Part shown: piece by piece, positions 6,701 through 13,056 of the stretch
Position numbering within the stretch: position 1 is the stretch's first letter
Layout of the letters: every line of letters starts with the position of its first letter
Assembly: GCA_036003885.1 (NCBI GenBank)
Contig: DASYSA010000333.1
Location: 1 to 15,336 of the forward strand
Length of the DNA stretch: 15,336 bases
Direction: 5' to 3'
Origin: DASYSA01 sp036003885
Lineage (GTDB): Bacteria > Acidobacteriota > Blastocatellia > UBA7656
The notes under the pieces: generated by a model
Told to the model about the DNA's origin: nothing
The model's database searches: none
The model's input: only the letters and a program-made list of their open reading frames with translations
Translations under genes and position numbers: made by a program

Positions 6701-8873
6701 CTCACGCCGCAACGGCTACAACCTCTTTCTTACCCAGACCGAAGCCATAATGGCGTTGAGAGCGCAGGGTGTCGATCATCAGCCAACAACCACAGACGCT
6801 CTGCAAATGAAACTGATCGGCGCAAATCCTCTGGCGCACATTGAAGGGCTTGATAAGACGCCCGCTGTATCCAATTACTTCGGCGGCAGAGACTCCGCAA
6901 CCTGGCAAGCGAACGTTCCCAGTTACACAAAGATCAGGTACAGCCAGATCTACCCCGGCGTCGATATGATCTACTACGGCAACCGCCGCAATCTCGAGTA
7001 TGACTTAATAGTGGCTCCAGGAGCCGATCCTGCCCAGATCAGAGTCGCCTTCGAAGGCGCTCAGAAGATCGAACTCGACGCAGGCGGCGACCTCGTCCTG
7101 CACACACACGAAGGCGAGGTTCGGCAACGCAAGCCCGTCGCTTATCAGGAGGCGAAGGACGCGCGCCAGGAAATCCCAAGCCGCTACGTTTTGATCCGCA
7201 ATCCGAAATCCGAAATCGGCAATCCGATGGTTGGCTTTGAGGTGGGGCCGTATGACGCGTCCAGGCCGCTCGTCATCGATCCTGTGATGTCTTACTCGAC
7301 CTACTTTGGCGGCGGCGGCAACGAAGAGGGCAACAGCATTGCGGTCGATTCAGCAGGTAGTGTCTACATCACCGGTTTCACCGATTCGATCAACTTCCCA
7401 CTCGCAAGCGCATCCCAACCAACTCTGGGCGGCGGCCAGCAAGACGCCTTCGTTGTGAAACTGGACCCGTCCGGGACTCGGGTTATCTACTCCACATACC
7501 TCGGCGGCAACGGCCAGGACAACGGAACGAGTATCGCTGTTGATGCGGCAGGGAATGCCTACATCACTGGCTTCACAGATTCAACCAACTTCCCGGTAAG
7601 GAACGCATTGCAGGGTACGAAGAGAGGTGACTTCTCGGCATTCGTGGTAAAGCTAAACCCGACCGGGAGTATTCTCAATTCGACACTGTTTGGCGGGACT
7701 ACGAGCGATTACGGAAGCAGCATAGCCGTAGACTCTGCGGGCAACATCTACGCCGCAGGCATTGCCACATCGTCAGATCTTCCACTGGCCAATGCACTAC
7801 AAGCAACGAATGGCGGGCTCGTTGATATGTTCGCGGCCAAGATTGATCCGTCAGGCAGCAGGCTTATCTATTCCACATACCTGGGCGGAATCGGCATCGA
7901 AGGTGCCAGCAGCATCGCAGTTGACTCGGCGGGCAATCTCTACCTCACCGGATTGACATCCTCGCCAGACTTCCGAACGTTGAATGCCCTGCAACCAGTT
8001 CACGGGGGAGGCTTGTTCGATGCCTTCGTGACAAAGCTGAATCCTTCAGGCAGCCAGATCATCTACTCCACATTTCTGGGCGGCGGGGGTGAAGATCGCG
8101 CGTTTCGGATAGCAGTCGACTCCGCGGGGAATGCATACGTGACGGGGGATACGGACTCGACTAACTTTCCGCTGGCGAACGCCGCACAGTCATCGAGAGG
8201 CGGAAGCGCAGACGCATTCGTGGCCAAGCTGAACCCTTCGGGCAACCAGCTGGTTTATTCGACCTACATCGGCGGAAGCGGCATCGACGGCGGCACAGCT
8301 ATCGCTGTGGACTCCGCAGGCGGCGCTTACGTGACCGGCTTTACGGCTTCAATCAATTTCCCCACGGCCAACGCGCTACAGCAGGTTTTCGGCGGTGCGT
8401 ACGACGGATTCATAGCGAAGCTAAGCTCGTCCGGCTCGGCGCTCGAGTACTCTACCTATCTCGGCGGTAGTGGAGTTGACTCAGGCTTTGGCATTGCGAC
8501 GGACGCTTCAGGGAGTGCTTACGTGATGGGGGTGACGGGTTCCGTGAACTTTCCCGTTGCTAACGCGTTCCAGGCGGCCAACGGCGGCGGCGCCGCTGAT
8601 CTGTTTATCGCAAAGATCAAGTCCGGCCCAACCATAACCGGCGCCATGATCGACGGGAAGACACTATTCGTGTTCGGCGGCGGATTCGACAGCAAAGCCA
8701 AGATATTGATCGACGGTGAGGCGCAGAAAAGCGCCAACGACGATCAGAACCCCGCCGGCGCATTGGTCGGCAAGAAGGCAGGTAAGAAGATCAAGCGAGG
8801 CGAGACCGTCACGCTGCAAGTCAGAAACTCCGATGGGACACTCTCGAATGAGTTTAGATTCACGCGGTCATGA
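3759..8873 (+). CDS. 1704-residue secreted multidomain ORF: two IPT/BACON-like proteins fused to an SBBP propeller protein
   Basis: ATG at 3759 has GAGGT five bases upstream. Unit B (1-403): signal peptide (about 1-36), IPT-like beta domain (37-118), BACON-like domain (120-201, ITAPAGCPWEV), a helical module resembling the back half of the CFI-box C-terminal domain (about 233-340, RAFRDGVLTRSPRGQRY), and a TM tail (341-399). Unit C (404-924) repeats this plan with its own signal peptide (404-440) and two BACON-like domains. Unit D (925-1704) is an SBBP protein: an N-terminal FEANQGQ domain, seven repeats of about 64 residues (1178-1623, IAVDSAGNAYVTG), and a final IPT-like domain. Internal signal peptides, TM tails and a strong ribosome site at 4955-4970 say that three ancestral genes lost their stops. 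D may still start separately (ATG 6531). Exported or surface-bound; no catalytic motif is seen, and binding or adhesion is a guess. Confidence 0.85.
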   Translation: MKRIIARNLTHGKRLCILAATIALFLFILPATTSAHITTLIPTSAAAGSPDFTLVIQGEDLDRSDRVLWNGTALTTTFDSETQVHTLIPANLIANTGSVNVTLAGFPGILIFTIIPATSCTSSVSPEKMYFHYTEQIAIFDITAPAGCPWEVTSTPTWMHVRSGYPRNGVGPGSTRFDVDENNYSFRVGVLGIAGKAVVVWQGTMADANCLLVFCIAQPLRCRSSSQPGGALAVLRAFRDGVLTRSPRGQRYTSLYYRFTTEAVGIAMVNPSLILRSREIFERYKSTIEAMLGGEKVTLSRGDIQEIETLLDAFAQKGSPEFQESVKGLSDDLYDPQVHSEFNISVIEGPKREMPAQANLECIKQPTIMIAPLGLLLFCIYSARLLRKKAEVVLNRLISGGKKMERIIAPPGSRLVEGLARGKRPCLLVVSLTIFFFISPAPTFAHINALIPSSTAAGGPDFTLTIQGVDILPTERILWNGSPLTTTWINSGELRAMIPAHLIISPGTATVTLEGSNSLIFTITPPTSCRYFIGIGNRRLIGQTFSADGGTGTVQITTEPTCAWAAEITSGDSFVSLTSAHSVGGSELLSPLIATGSGPGSVGYSVRPSSRADRRSAVIRLYRRDFAAPLDAEQFTVNQEGTRCPASAYSISPLDRTFQDYSDTGSIQVTAPRDCLWTASSEQPWITVSERTMIGTGSGTVSYEVSRNDGLWRSGTVTVAGKEFSVFQIPSDCLFRLMCAYFPHNCDGGPTGPTGPITASLRFRDEVLAKTPHGQRYIRLYYQFSKEAVAMVLLNPALILRSQEMLQRYKPVLDSMIRGERVTLTVGDIAEIEEFLGCFETKGSPELREAIRGLTEELRDPQLQAEFNITVTEGPMRESPPQGAVGRFKQTGIMMAPLGLLLFCLYRIRPRRKYAEAALKRLISMGVVLCMVSGHGAIVSGQTKNSGQRSVVSGQLKLNRERLPFTFEANQGQTDPQVKFISRRNGYNLFLTQTEAIMALRAQGVDHQPTTTDALQMKLIGANPLAHIEGLDKTPAVSNYFGGRDSATWQANVPSYTKIRYSQIYPGVDMIYYGNRRNLEYDLIVAPGADPAQIRVAFEGAQKIELDAGGDLVLHTHEGEVRQRKPVAYQEAKDARQEIPSRYVLIRNPKSEIGNPMVGFEVGPYDASRPLVIDPVMSYSTYFGGGGNEEGNSIAVDSAGSVYITGFTDSINFPLASASQPTLGGGQQDAFVVKLDPSGTRVIYSTYLGGNGQDNGTSIAVDAAGNAYITGFTDSTNFPVRNALQGTKRGDFSAFVVKLNPTGSILNSTLFGGTTSDYGSSIAVDSAGNIYAAGIATSSDLPLANALQATNGGLVDMFAAKIDPSGSRLIYSTYLGGIGIEGASSIAVDSAGNLYLTGLTSSPDFRTLNALQPVHGGGLFDAFVTKLNPSGSQIIYSTFLGGGGEDRAFRIAVDSAGNAYVTGDTDSTNFPLANAAQSSRGGSADAFVAKLNPSGNQLVYSTYIGGSGIDGGTAIAVDSAGGAYVTGFTASINFPTANALQQVFGGAYDGFIAKLSSSGSALEYSTYLGGSGVDSGFGIATDASGSAYVMGVTGSVNFPVANAFQAANGGGAADLFIAKIKSGPTITGAMIDGKTLFVFGGGFDSKAKILIDGEAQKSANDDQNPAGALVGKKAGKKIKRGETVTLQVRNSDGTLSNEFRFTRS
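4779..4955 (+). repeat. C-terminal tail copy B (EFNISV...PLGLLLFC...RKK)
   Basis: Encodes residues 341-399 of the 1704-residue ORF: EFNISVIEGP, a linker ending IKQ, then IMIAPLGLLLFCIY as a TM helix followed by the basic RLLRKKAE and RLIS. It has exactly the length of copy C (177 bp). It closes the first unit just before an internal ribosome site and ATG. Confidence 0.85.
4955..4970 (+). promoter_or_regulatory. Strong internal ribosome-binding site and ATG inside the long ORF
   Basis: AGGAGGT at 4955-4961 stands 6-7 nt before an in-frame ATG at 4968. The codons that follow encode MERIIAPPG and a full signal peptide ending near PAPTFAH. This is the start of an ancestral second gene and probably still initiates translation, even though no stop codon separates it from the first unit. 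Confidence 0.75.
6003..6029 (+). repeat. Three 9-bp tandem units encoding Gly-Pro-Thr triplets
   Basis: GGCCCAACC occurs twice, then GGCCCAATC. In frame it encodes GPTGPTGPI (residues 749-757) and replaces the linker between the second BACON-like domain and the helical module of unit C. A replication-slippage origin is likely. Confidence 0.8.
6354..6530 (+). repeat. C-terminal tail copy C (EFNITV...PLGLLLFC...RPRRK)
   Basis: Encodes residues 866-924: EFNITVTEGP, then FKQTGIMMAPLGLLLFCLY as a TM helix followed by the basic RIRPRRK and AALKRLIS. In this position a tail like this normally ends a protein; here it runs on directly into the SBBP unit. Confidence 0.85.
6551..6624 (+). repeat. Heptamer repeat cluster GGTCAGN inside the coding frame
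   Basis: Nine recognisable 7-bp units of the form GGTCAGT/GGTCAGC lie at 6551, 6558, 6572, 6579, 6597, 6604, 6611 and 6618, with a degenerate unit at 6565 and an 11-bp A-rich break at 6586-6596. Such heptamer arrays are normally intergenic (compare STRR elements of cyanobacteria). Here they are translated as MVSGHGAIVSGQ and related sequence, exactly at the join of units C and D. This marks an old intergenic region. Confidence 0.8.
7194..7228 (+). repeat. Heptamer repeat ATCCGAA, five units, inside the SBBP N-terminal domain
   Basis: Five contiguous 7-bp units match ATCCGAA with at most two changes each. They are read in frame as IRNPKSEIGNPM, between RYVL and VGFEVGPYD, where SBBP proteins usually have a short loop (family memory). 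The stretch looks like a repeat insertion tolerated in a loop. Confidence 0.8.
7290..8627 (+). repeat. Seven SBBP repeats (about 64 residues each), predicted beta-propeller
   Basis: Each unit follows YSTYLGG-x-GxD-x-IAVDSAGNAYVTG-x-T-x-S-x-NFP-x-A, then a linker and DAFVAKLNPSG. Units begin near residues 1178, 1243, 1307, 1370, 1435, 1499 and 1563. Unit 3 is weakest (STLFGGTTSDYG). Seven copies fit one closed seven-bladed propeller. Confidence 0.85.
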
Positions 8874-8992
8874 AGCGGCCAACGGCCCGGAATCGGCTCA
8901 ATCATATACCGCTCTCTACTCACGCCCGAACGTGGCGAAGTCGTTGGCCACGCGCCAATGCCATATCTGTGAAAACCACAGGCTGGTGAGCT
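8753..8992 (+). repeat. Duplicated segment, copy 1: SBBP C-terminus plus 3' flank
   Basis: Covers the last 40 codons of the long ORF and about 120 bp beyond its stop. Homologous to 12332-12570. From 8763 to 8873 the two align without gaps with 94 of 111 positions identical by hand count, including the TGA. The flank shares the stretches GCCCGAAC, TGGCGAAG, GTTGGCC and CCACAGGC. Confidence 0.85.
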
Positions 8993-9044
8993 TCCACCAT
9001 CGCCTGACCGCAGACCTCACGACGTCAATGAAGGAGGAATAACT

Positions 9045-9122
9045 ATGTTTTGGGGAATCACGAGCTGCTTGTTCTGGTTGGGCGCTTCTGTTTCCCCGCC
9101 TTGCAACCGGTTGAGGAATTGA
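9045..9122 (+). CDS. Possible 25-residue hydrophobic peptide
   Basis: ATG at 9045 stands 7 nt after AAGGAGG, one of the best ribosome sites in the window. The reading frame MFWGITSCLFWLGASVSPPC and five more residues ends at TGA 9120-9122. It could be a small membrane peptide, a leader peptide for the BNR gene 117 bp downstream, or the remnant of a larger gene start. There is no homology evidence, so this is a candidate only. Confidence 0.25.
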   Translation: MFWGITSCLFWLGASVSPPCNRLRN

Positions 9123-9194
9123 ACACGAGCCCACAAGCTGCGCACTCGTTCGTCTCTGCGCCCGTGCAAGGCGGCGATAAAGGCCAAGCCCGAT

Positions 9195-9207
9195 TGCGTT
9201 AAACGCA
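9195..9207. promoter_or_regulatory. 13-bp palindrome upstream of the BNR protein gene
   Basis: TGCGTT-A-AACGCA has perfect 6-bp arms around one central base and lies 31 bp before the ATG at 9239. It is a possible operator; the regulator is unknown. Confidence 0.25.
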
Positions 9208-9238
9208 CTTAGACCGACAACAGAAAGGAAGTCAGATC

Positions 9239-11911
9239 ATGCCTAAAGAGTCCAATCATCGTTTGTTCTTCCGCTGCCTGCTGTGTTTTGTCGCGCTGCT
9301 GTGTTTTGTCGCGCCGCTTATTTTACTCATCGGCCGCACCTCTGGGCATACGCGATTCGTTCGTCAAGACCTATTGAACGGAGGAGAGGCTGACAAGGAG
9401 GATGCTGCCAAGGAACAATACGAGAGTCGGGCGTATCCGGCCACCCAAATCACCGTGGCACAGTTGCTTGGCGGCTTCATCGCGTTCGAATCCGTGCTGA
9501 AGCTCCCAGGAGGCAAGAAATCCAACTGGCAACTTGTGGGTCCCACCCAGCCCATAGTGCCCGCTATTAACACATTTGCCGGCCGGGAAACAATGTGGTC
9601 CGGCCGGGTCACTGCCATCGCCATCTCACCAAATTGTTCTCTCTCAGAGTGCAAAGTCTTCATAGGAGCCGCTGGGGGTGGCCTATGGGAGGCGGACAAT
9701 GCTCTTGCACCTCAGTTGAACTGGCGGCCTTCGGGAAAAGGCATCCCTACGAATGCGATCGGAAGCATCGTATTCGATCCGACCGATCCGAGCGGCAAGA
9801 CCATATACGTGGGAACCGGAGAAGGGAATCTTTCTCAGGATTCGCAGATCGGCGTCGGACTTTACAAGTCAACAGATTTCGGGAAGAGTTGGACACTCGT
9901 CGAAAGCACCTTTCCGATCGCGGCGGGGCGTAGCATTACCTCCGTCCTCATCGATCCCCGCGATTCGAAACACATCCTGATCGGAACGGACCCGGCTGTT
10001 CTCGGAGACTCTTCGGTGAGCGGCGGTTTCACGGCTGTTCCAGACCGACCGCCCCTGGGGGTATACGAATCTTTCGATCGCGGCCAGACCTGGTCGCCCC
10101 ACATGCTTGGCATCGGGGCCTCCCAGATGGCATTCGATCCAAGAGACCCCGACACGCTGTATGTGGCTACGAGTATTTTCGGCATTTACCGCCGTTCCCG
10201 CCGCCTTGACTCCGACGATCTGTTCCACCGCGTGCTCGTCGTGACCACTCTCGACAGGGCCGGCTTGTCGATCACGGTGAAGGACAACAAGACGCGAATC
10301 TATGCCGCGTACGGTGGCGCCAATAGCGCATCTTCAGGAATCTTGAAGAGAGTGGATGACGCTGACGTCCCGACGGTTCAATTGTTGACTGCATGGACGA
10401 CCCTTACGAGTTCGGTGAAGGGAACGCCCGGTTACACTTCAAACAGCTTTTGCACGAACCAGTGCTGGTATGACATCTTTGTGGCATCGCCTCCCGGACA
10501 GCCCGACACGGTTTGGCTCGGCGGATCGCTTTCACAGGACATTTTCAGTTCAAATCCTCCATCCAACTCGCGCACAGTTCTGCGGTCGACCGATGCCGGC
10601 GTGACCTTCACGGATCTGACGCAGGACGCGCAATCGCCTCCCGAAGAGATGCACGTCGATCAGCATGCGATTGCATTCGCGCCGTTCAATCCCGATGTCG
10701 CCTTTATCGGATCGGACGGAGGTGTGGTGCGGACGAGCGGCGAGTTCGTCGATGTGTCTGCGAGTTGCGTGGGGCGCGGGCTCTCCGGCCCCGATCTGAT
10801 CAACTGCCAGAGATGGCTAAGCGCGATTCCTACTAGGATATGGAACCTGAATCGCGGCCTCGCCACGCTTCAATTCCAGAGTGTGTCCGTCAATCCCAAC
10901 GATCCATTGAACGATATCATGGGGGGAACCCAGGATAATGGCACCTGGGTCTACAACGGGCGGGGAGCTGGTTCTTGGTTCGCAACAACCGGAGGAGACG
11001 GCGGACAGTCCGGGATCGACGCAGCAAATCCGAACATCCGCGCGCACATGTTTTATCGGCAATTCGGCGTCATCAACTTCCACGGCAACGACCCGCTAGG
11101 CTGGCTCTATTGGCACGACCCGCTGGCTACGGCGCTCGAGCCTGTGCCCTTCTATGCCGCCATGATCGCCGACCCGAAGGTAAGCGGCACGTGGTTTGTC
11201 GGTATGGCGCGCGTGTGGCGTACCCAGGACAACGGGGGCCCGCAGGATTTCCTGGAACGGTACTGCAATAGAATACCGGAACTTTCGGATCCCACCGTGG
11301 TTACTTGCGGCGATTGGGTGCCGCTCGGCTCCCTCCCGCTCACCGGAACCGCGTTCGGGACGACGAAAACCGGTGGGACCGTCGCGGCGATCCAGCGCGC
11401 ATCGGGCGATAACGCGACGCTCTGGGCGGCCACCGCCAGAGGGCGCATGTTCATTTCCAAGAACGCCGATCAGCTCAATACCGGCGTGACGTTCCAGCGT
11501 CTGGATACGGCGGCTCAACCGAACCGCTTCGTCAGTGGCATCGCGATCGATCCAGCAAATCCGAATCGGGCCTTCGTCTGTTTCTCGGGCTACAATGGCA
11601 ACACCCCGGCCGCTCTCGGTCACGTCTTCGAGGTTCTTTACAGCAACGGGAGCGCGACTTGGAAGGATCTCAGCTACAACTTGGGCGATCTGCCGATCAC
11701 CGGCATCGCTTTCGATGACATCACGGGCGACCTGTTCGCAGCTAGCGACTTCGGCGTAGTGATGCTACCCGAGGGAACCGTGAACTGGCGGCCAGCGGCA
11801 GGAAGTCTGCCGCCGGCCGCAGTGTACGGACTCGCAATTCACTCGGGTGCCCGCGTTCTGTACGCCGCGACCCACGGTCGCGGAATTTGGAGACTGAACC
11901 TATCTAAGTAG
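9239..11911 (+). CDS. Secreted BNR/sortilin-like beta-propeller protein
   Basis: 890 residues; ATG preceded by AAGGAAG at good spacing. A signal peptide or N-terminal anchor (about 1-33) has a very hydrophobic core containing LLCFVA twice. From about residue 97 the protein follows the VPS10/sortilin-like BNR pattern: SGRVTAIAISP, then GAAGGGLW (143-150), Asp boxes at 211-218 (STDFGKSW), 278-285 (SFDRGQTW) and 450-457 (STDAGVTF), GGTQDNGTW at 562-570 with GGDGGQSGID after it, and a final YAATHGRGIWRL blade. The length suits one large or two joined propellers. Such proteins are exported; despite the glycosidase-like fold, no catalytic residues can be assigned, so the role is unknown (possible carbohydrate or protein binding). 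It stands 365 bp downstream of the SBBP ORF on the same strand and is probably transcribed on its own. Confidence 0.9.
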   Translation: MPKESNHRLFFRCLLCFVALLCFVAPLILLIGRTSGHTRFVRQDLLNGGEADKEDAAKEQYESRAYPATQITVAQLLGGFIAFESVLKLPGGKKSNWQLVGPTQPIVPAINTFAGRETMWSGRVTAIAISPNCSLSECKVFIGAAGGGLWEADNALAPQLNWRPSGKGIPTNAIGSIVFDPTDPSGKTIYVGTGEGNLSQDSQIGVGLYKSTDFGKSWTLVESTFPIAAGRSITSVLIDPRDSKHILIGTDPAVLGDSSVSGGFTAVPDRPPLGVYESFDRGQTWSPHMLGIGASQMAFDPRDPDTLYVATSIFGIYRRSRRLDSDDLFHRVLVVTTLDRAGLSITVKDNKTRIYAAYGGANSASSGILKRVDDADVPTVQLLTAWTTLTSSVKGTPGYTSNSFCTNQCWYDIFVASPPGQPDTVWLGGSLSQDIFSSNPPSNSRTVLRSTDAGVTFTDLTQDAQSPPEEMHVDQHAIAFAPFNPDVAFIGSDGGVVRTSGEFVDVSASCVGRGLSGPDLINCQRWLSAIPTRIWNLNRGLATLQFQSVSVNPNDPLNDIMGGTQDNGTWVYNGRGAGSWFATTGGDGGQSGIDAANPNIRAHMFYRQFGVINFHGNDPLGWLYWHDPLATALEPVPFYAAMIADPKVSGTWFVGMARVWRTQDNGGPQDFLERYCNRIPELSDPTVVTCGDWVPLGSLPLTGTAFGTTKTGGTVAAIQRASGDNATLWAATARGRMFISKNADQLNTGVTFQRLDTAAQPNRFVSGIAIDPANPNRAFVCFSGYNGNTPAALGHVFEVLYSNGSATWKDLSYNLGDLPITGIAFDDITGDLFAASDFGVVMLPEGTVNWRPAAGSLPPAAVYGLAIHSGARVLYAATHGRGIWRLNLSK
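9278..9313 (+). repeat. Perfect 18-bp tandem duplication in the signal peptide
   Basis: The 18-bp unit CTGCTGTGTTTTGTCGCG occurs twice back to back and encodes LLCFVA-LLCFVA in the hydrophobic core of the BNR protein signal peptide. The two copies are identical, so the duplication is recent or maintained. Confidence 0.9.
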
Positions 11912-12016
11912 TCGCGATCGAGCAGTCAAGGTGTGCGAGCTACGGCAGCAAACAGCGCGCGACACCTGATTACCACCACTGCTCCTTGGGGCAATGTTAG
12001 GAAGAGGAGAACAAGT

Positions 12017-12345
12017 GTGGCCACTGTGGAGACCGACGAGGTCGGCTGATCAGGCGTCCGGGTAGGATGGTCATGGGCTGGTGCGAGGAGCGTGGCCATC
12101 AGGTGCAAATGGTGGGCACGGATGAGGCGGCGATCCTGTGTCGGGTCAGTTCGCGTGCGATCTATCGAATGATAGAAGCCAACACGTGTCACTTCAAAGA
12201 AAGCACGGATGGGCTGCTGTTGCTCTGCGCCAGCTTACTTGAAATAGGGGGCAAGAGAAATGAACGCCGTCTTGCCTCCCGGCGATGGATGAAGACGAAA
12301 GCGGTCACCACTCCGCGTTGTTGCTGCCCCGATCTGGTGCGTTGA
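12017..12345 (+). pseudogene. Frameshifted paralogue of the CxxC-HTH protein
   Basis: GTG at 12017 with GAGGAG seven bases upstream starts VATVETDEV, matching TEVTIETDEI in the gene at 2849. The frame then hits TGA at 12047. One base is missing near 12041-12046: adding a T restores W and continues in the next frame as LIRRPGRMVMGWCEE, then MVGTDEAAILCRVSSRAIYR, CHFKESTDGLLLLC, to the stop at 12343-12345. The second Cys of the CxxC pair is replaced (WCEERGH against WCPVCDR). A functional product would have to start from the ATG at 12067, giving 92 residues that lack the N-terminal part. The extension after LLEI (GGKRNERR onward) is not shared with the first copy. A sequencing error could explain the frameshift but not the lost Cys. 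Confidence 0.7.
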
Positions 12346-12452
12346 TCGGCAAGTAGGCAGGCAAGAAGATCAGGCGAGGCCAGACGGACACGCTGGAAGT
12401 TAGAGACTCCGATGGAACGCTGTCGAATGAGTTTAGGTTTACCCGGCCATGA
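12332..12452 (+). pseudogene. Remnant of an SBBP-protein C-terminus
   Basis: In frame with TGA 12450-12452 the segment encodes ALIGK, a TAG stop (12354-12356), AGKKIRRGQTDTLEVRD, then SDGTLSNEFRFTRP. This is the end of the long ORF (residues about 1668-1704, ending SDGTLSNEFRFTRS) without the rest of the protein. The 5' end overlaps the last bases of the HTH pseudogene, so everything between an HTH gene and the SBBP end has been deleted from this copy. Confidence 0.85.
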
Positions 12453-12570
12453 AACTGACAAATCTCGGGATCTCCTCAATCAAATAGCTATCGCTGCTAG
12501 AGCCCGAACATGGCGAAGCAGTTGGCCCGGCGCCACTGCCATCTCGGTGAGACCACAGGCCAGCGAGCTA
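12332..12570 (+). repeat. Duplicated segment, copy 2: SBBP C-terminal remnant plus 3' flank
   Basis: Homologous to 8753-8992 (see there). The similarity carries on through the noncoding flank and stops at about 12570, exactly where the oppositely oriented DinB-like gene ends. Apart from this similarity, 12453-12567 contains nothing recognisable. Confidence 0.85.
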
Positions 12571-13056
12571 CCCAAACTCGAGACGAGGAGCCTCTTGATC
12601 CGGCCCGACTCTTCCGGCCTGAATCTTCGCCTTGAAGTAGTTTTCTCCCCGCATTGGTGCGCCCGCCATTCGTCTCAACATAGCGATCTGGCCCACGTGT
12701 GTGAGCGCGTCGGCAATCGGTCCCTGGAAAAGTTTCTCGGGTTGAAAGCCGAGGGGTTCGCCGGTGGCCAGATAGTCATCCAGTTTCCGCAATGACGAGT
12801 GGAATCGCTCGACGTCTTGCTCCCATGCGAGGGGCGCGCTCTCCTTCCAGGTGTGTTCCCCCTTCGCTAAACACAAAGCCCAACCGAGCAGGTCTCCAAT
12901 ATGAGCCAGGATCTCAGAAGCCGACCTGGACTCATCGCTCAACCTGTACGTCGCGAAGTCTGCGGGCACACCTCGTATCGCCTTCCCACCGCGATAAGCC
13001 AGAGTGGCCAACGTATGCCTCAAGAATTCCCTCTTCTCGTCTGTCTTAGAAGTCAT
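12568..13056 (-). CDS. DinB-like domain protein (putative metal-dependent four-helix bundle)
   Basis: 162 residues from the ATG at 13056, which has AGGAG at 5 nt spacing. A longer frame to 13095 lacks a ribosome site and starts with unrelated sequence. The pattern SASEILAHIGDLLGWAL (H52) and DALTHVGQIAMLRR (D116, H120) followed by AGAPM and ENYF is typical of the DinB/DfsB four-helix-bundle superfamily; H52, D116 and H120 are the probable metal ligands, with Asp where many members have His. Members act as thiol transferases with bacillithiol or similar thiols, or as hydrolases, and many have no known role. It follows the regulator at 13117-15111 on the same strand after 60 bp, so co-transcription is possible. 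Its 3' end abuts the duplicated segment at 12332-12570. Confidence 0.85.
   Translation of the reverse strand: MTSKTDEKREFLRHTLATLAYRGGKAIRGVPADFATYRLSDESRSASEILAHIGDLLGWALCLAKGEHTWKESAPLAWEQDVERFHSSLRKLDDYLATGEPLGFQPEKLFQGPIADALTHVGQIAMLRRMAGAPMRGENYFKAKIQAGRVGPDQEAPRLEFG

Larger units (their letters stand above)
8874..9238. other. Intergenic region between the long ORF and the BNR protein gene
   Basis: 365 bp. The first about 120 bp are the 3' flank shared with 12453-12570. A possible 25-codon ORF with a strong ribosome site lies at 9045-9122, and a 13-bp palindrome at 9195-9207. The AAGGAAG before 9239 is the ribosome site of the next gene. No terminator with a T-run was found. Confidence 0.6.

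Noticed and set aside
8931..8952. 6-bp hairpin in the 3' flank of the SBBP ORF (CGTGGC/GCCACG)
   Set aside because: The paired bases are not kept and show no compensation in the copy at 12508-12532.
8932..9042. Possible small CHxC protein (VAKSLATRQCHIC) shared with 12510 (MAKQLARRHCHLG)
   Set aside because: There is no ribosome site, most differences between the two copies change the amino acid, the second Cys is lost and the ends diverge. Better explained as duplicated noncoding flank.
3158..12570. Mobile element as cause of the duplications
   Set aside because: No transposase, integrase, terminal inverted repeats or target-site duplication could be found.
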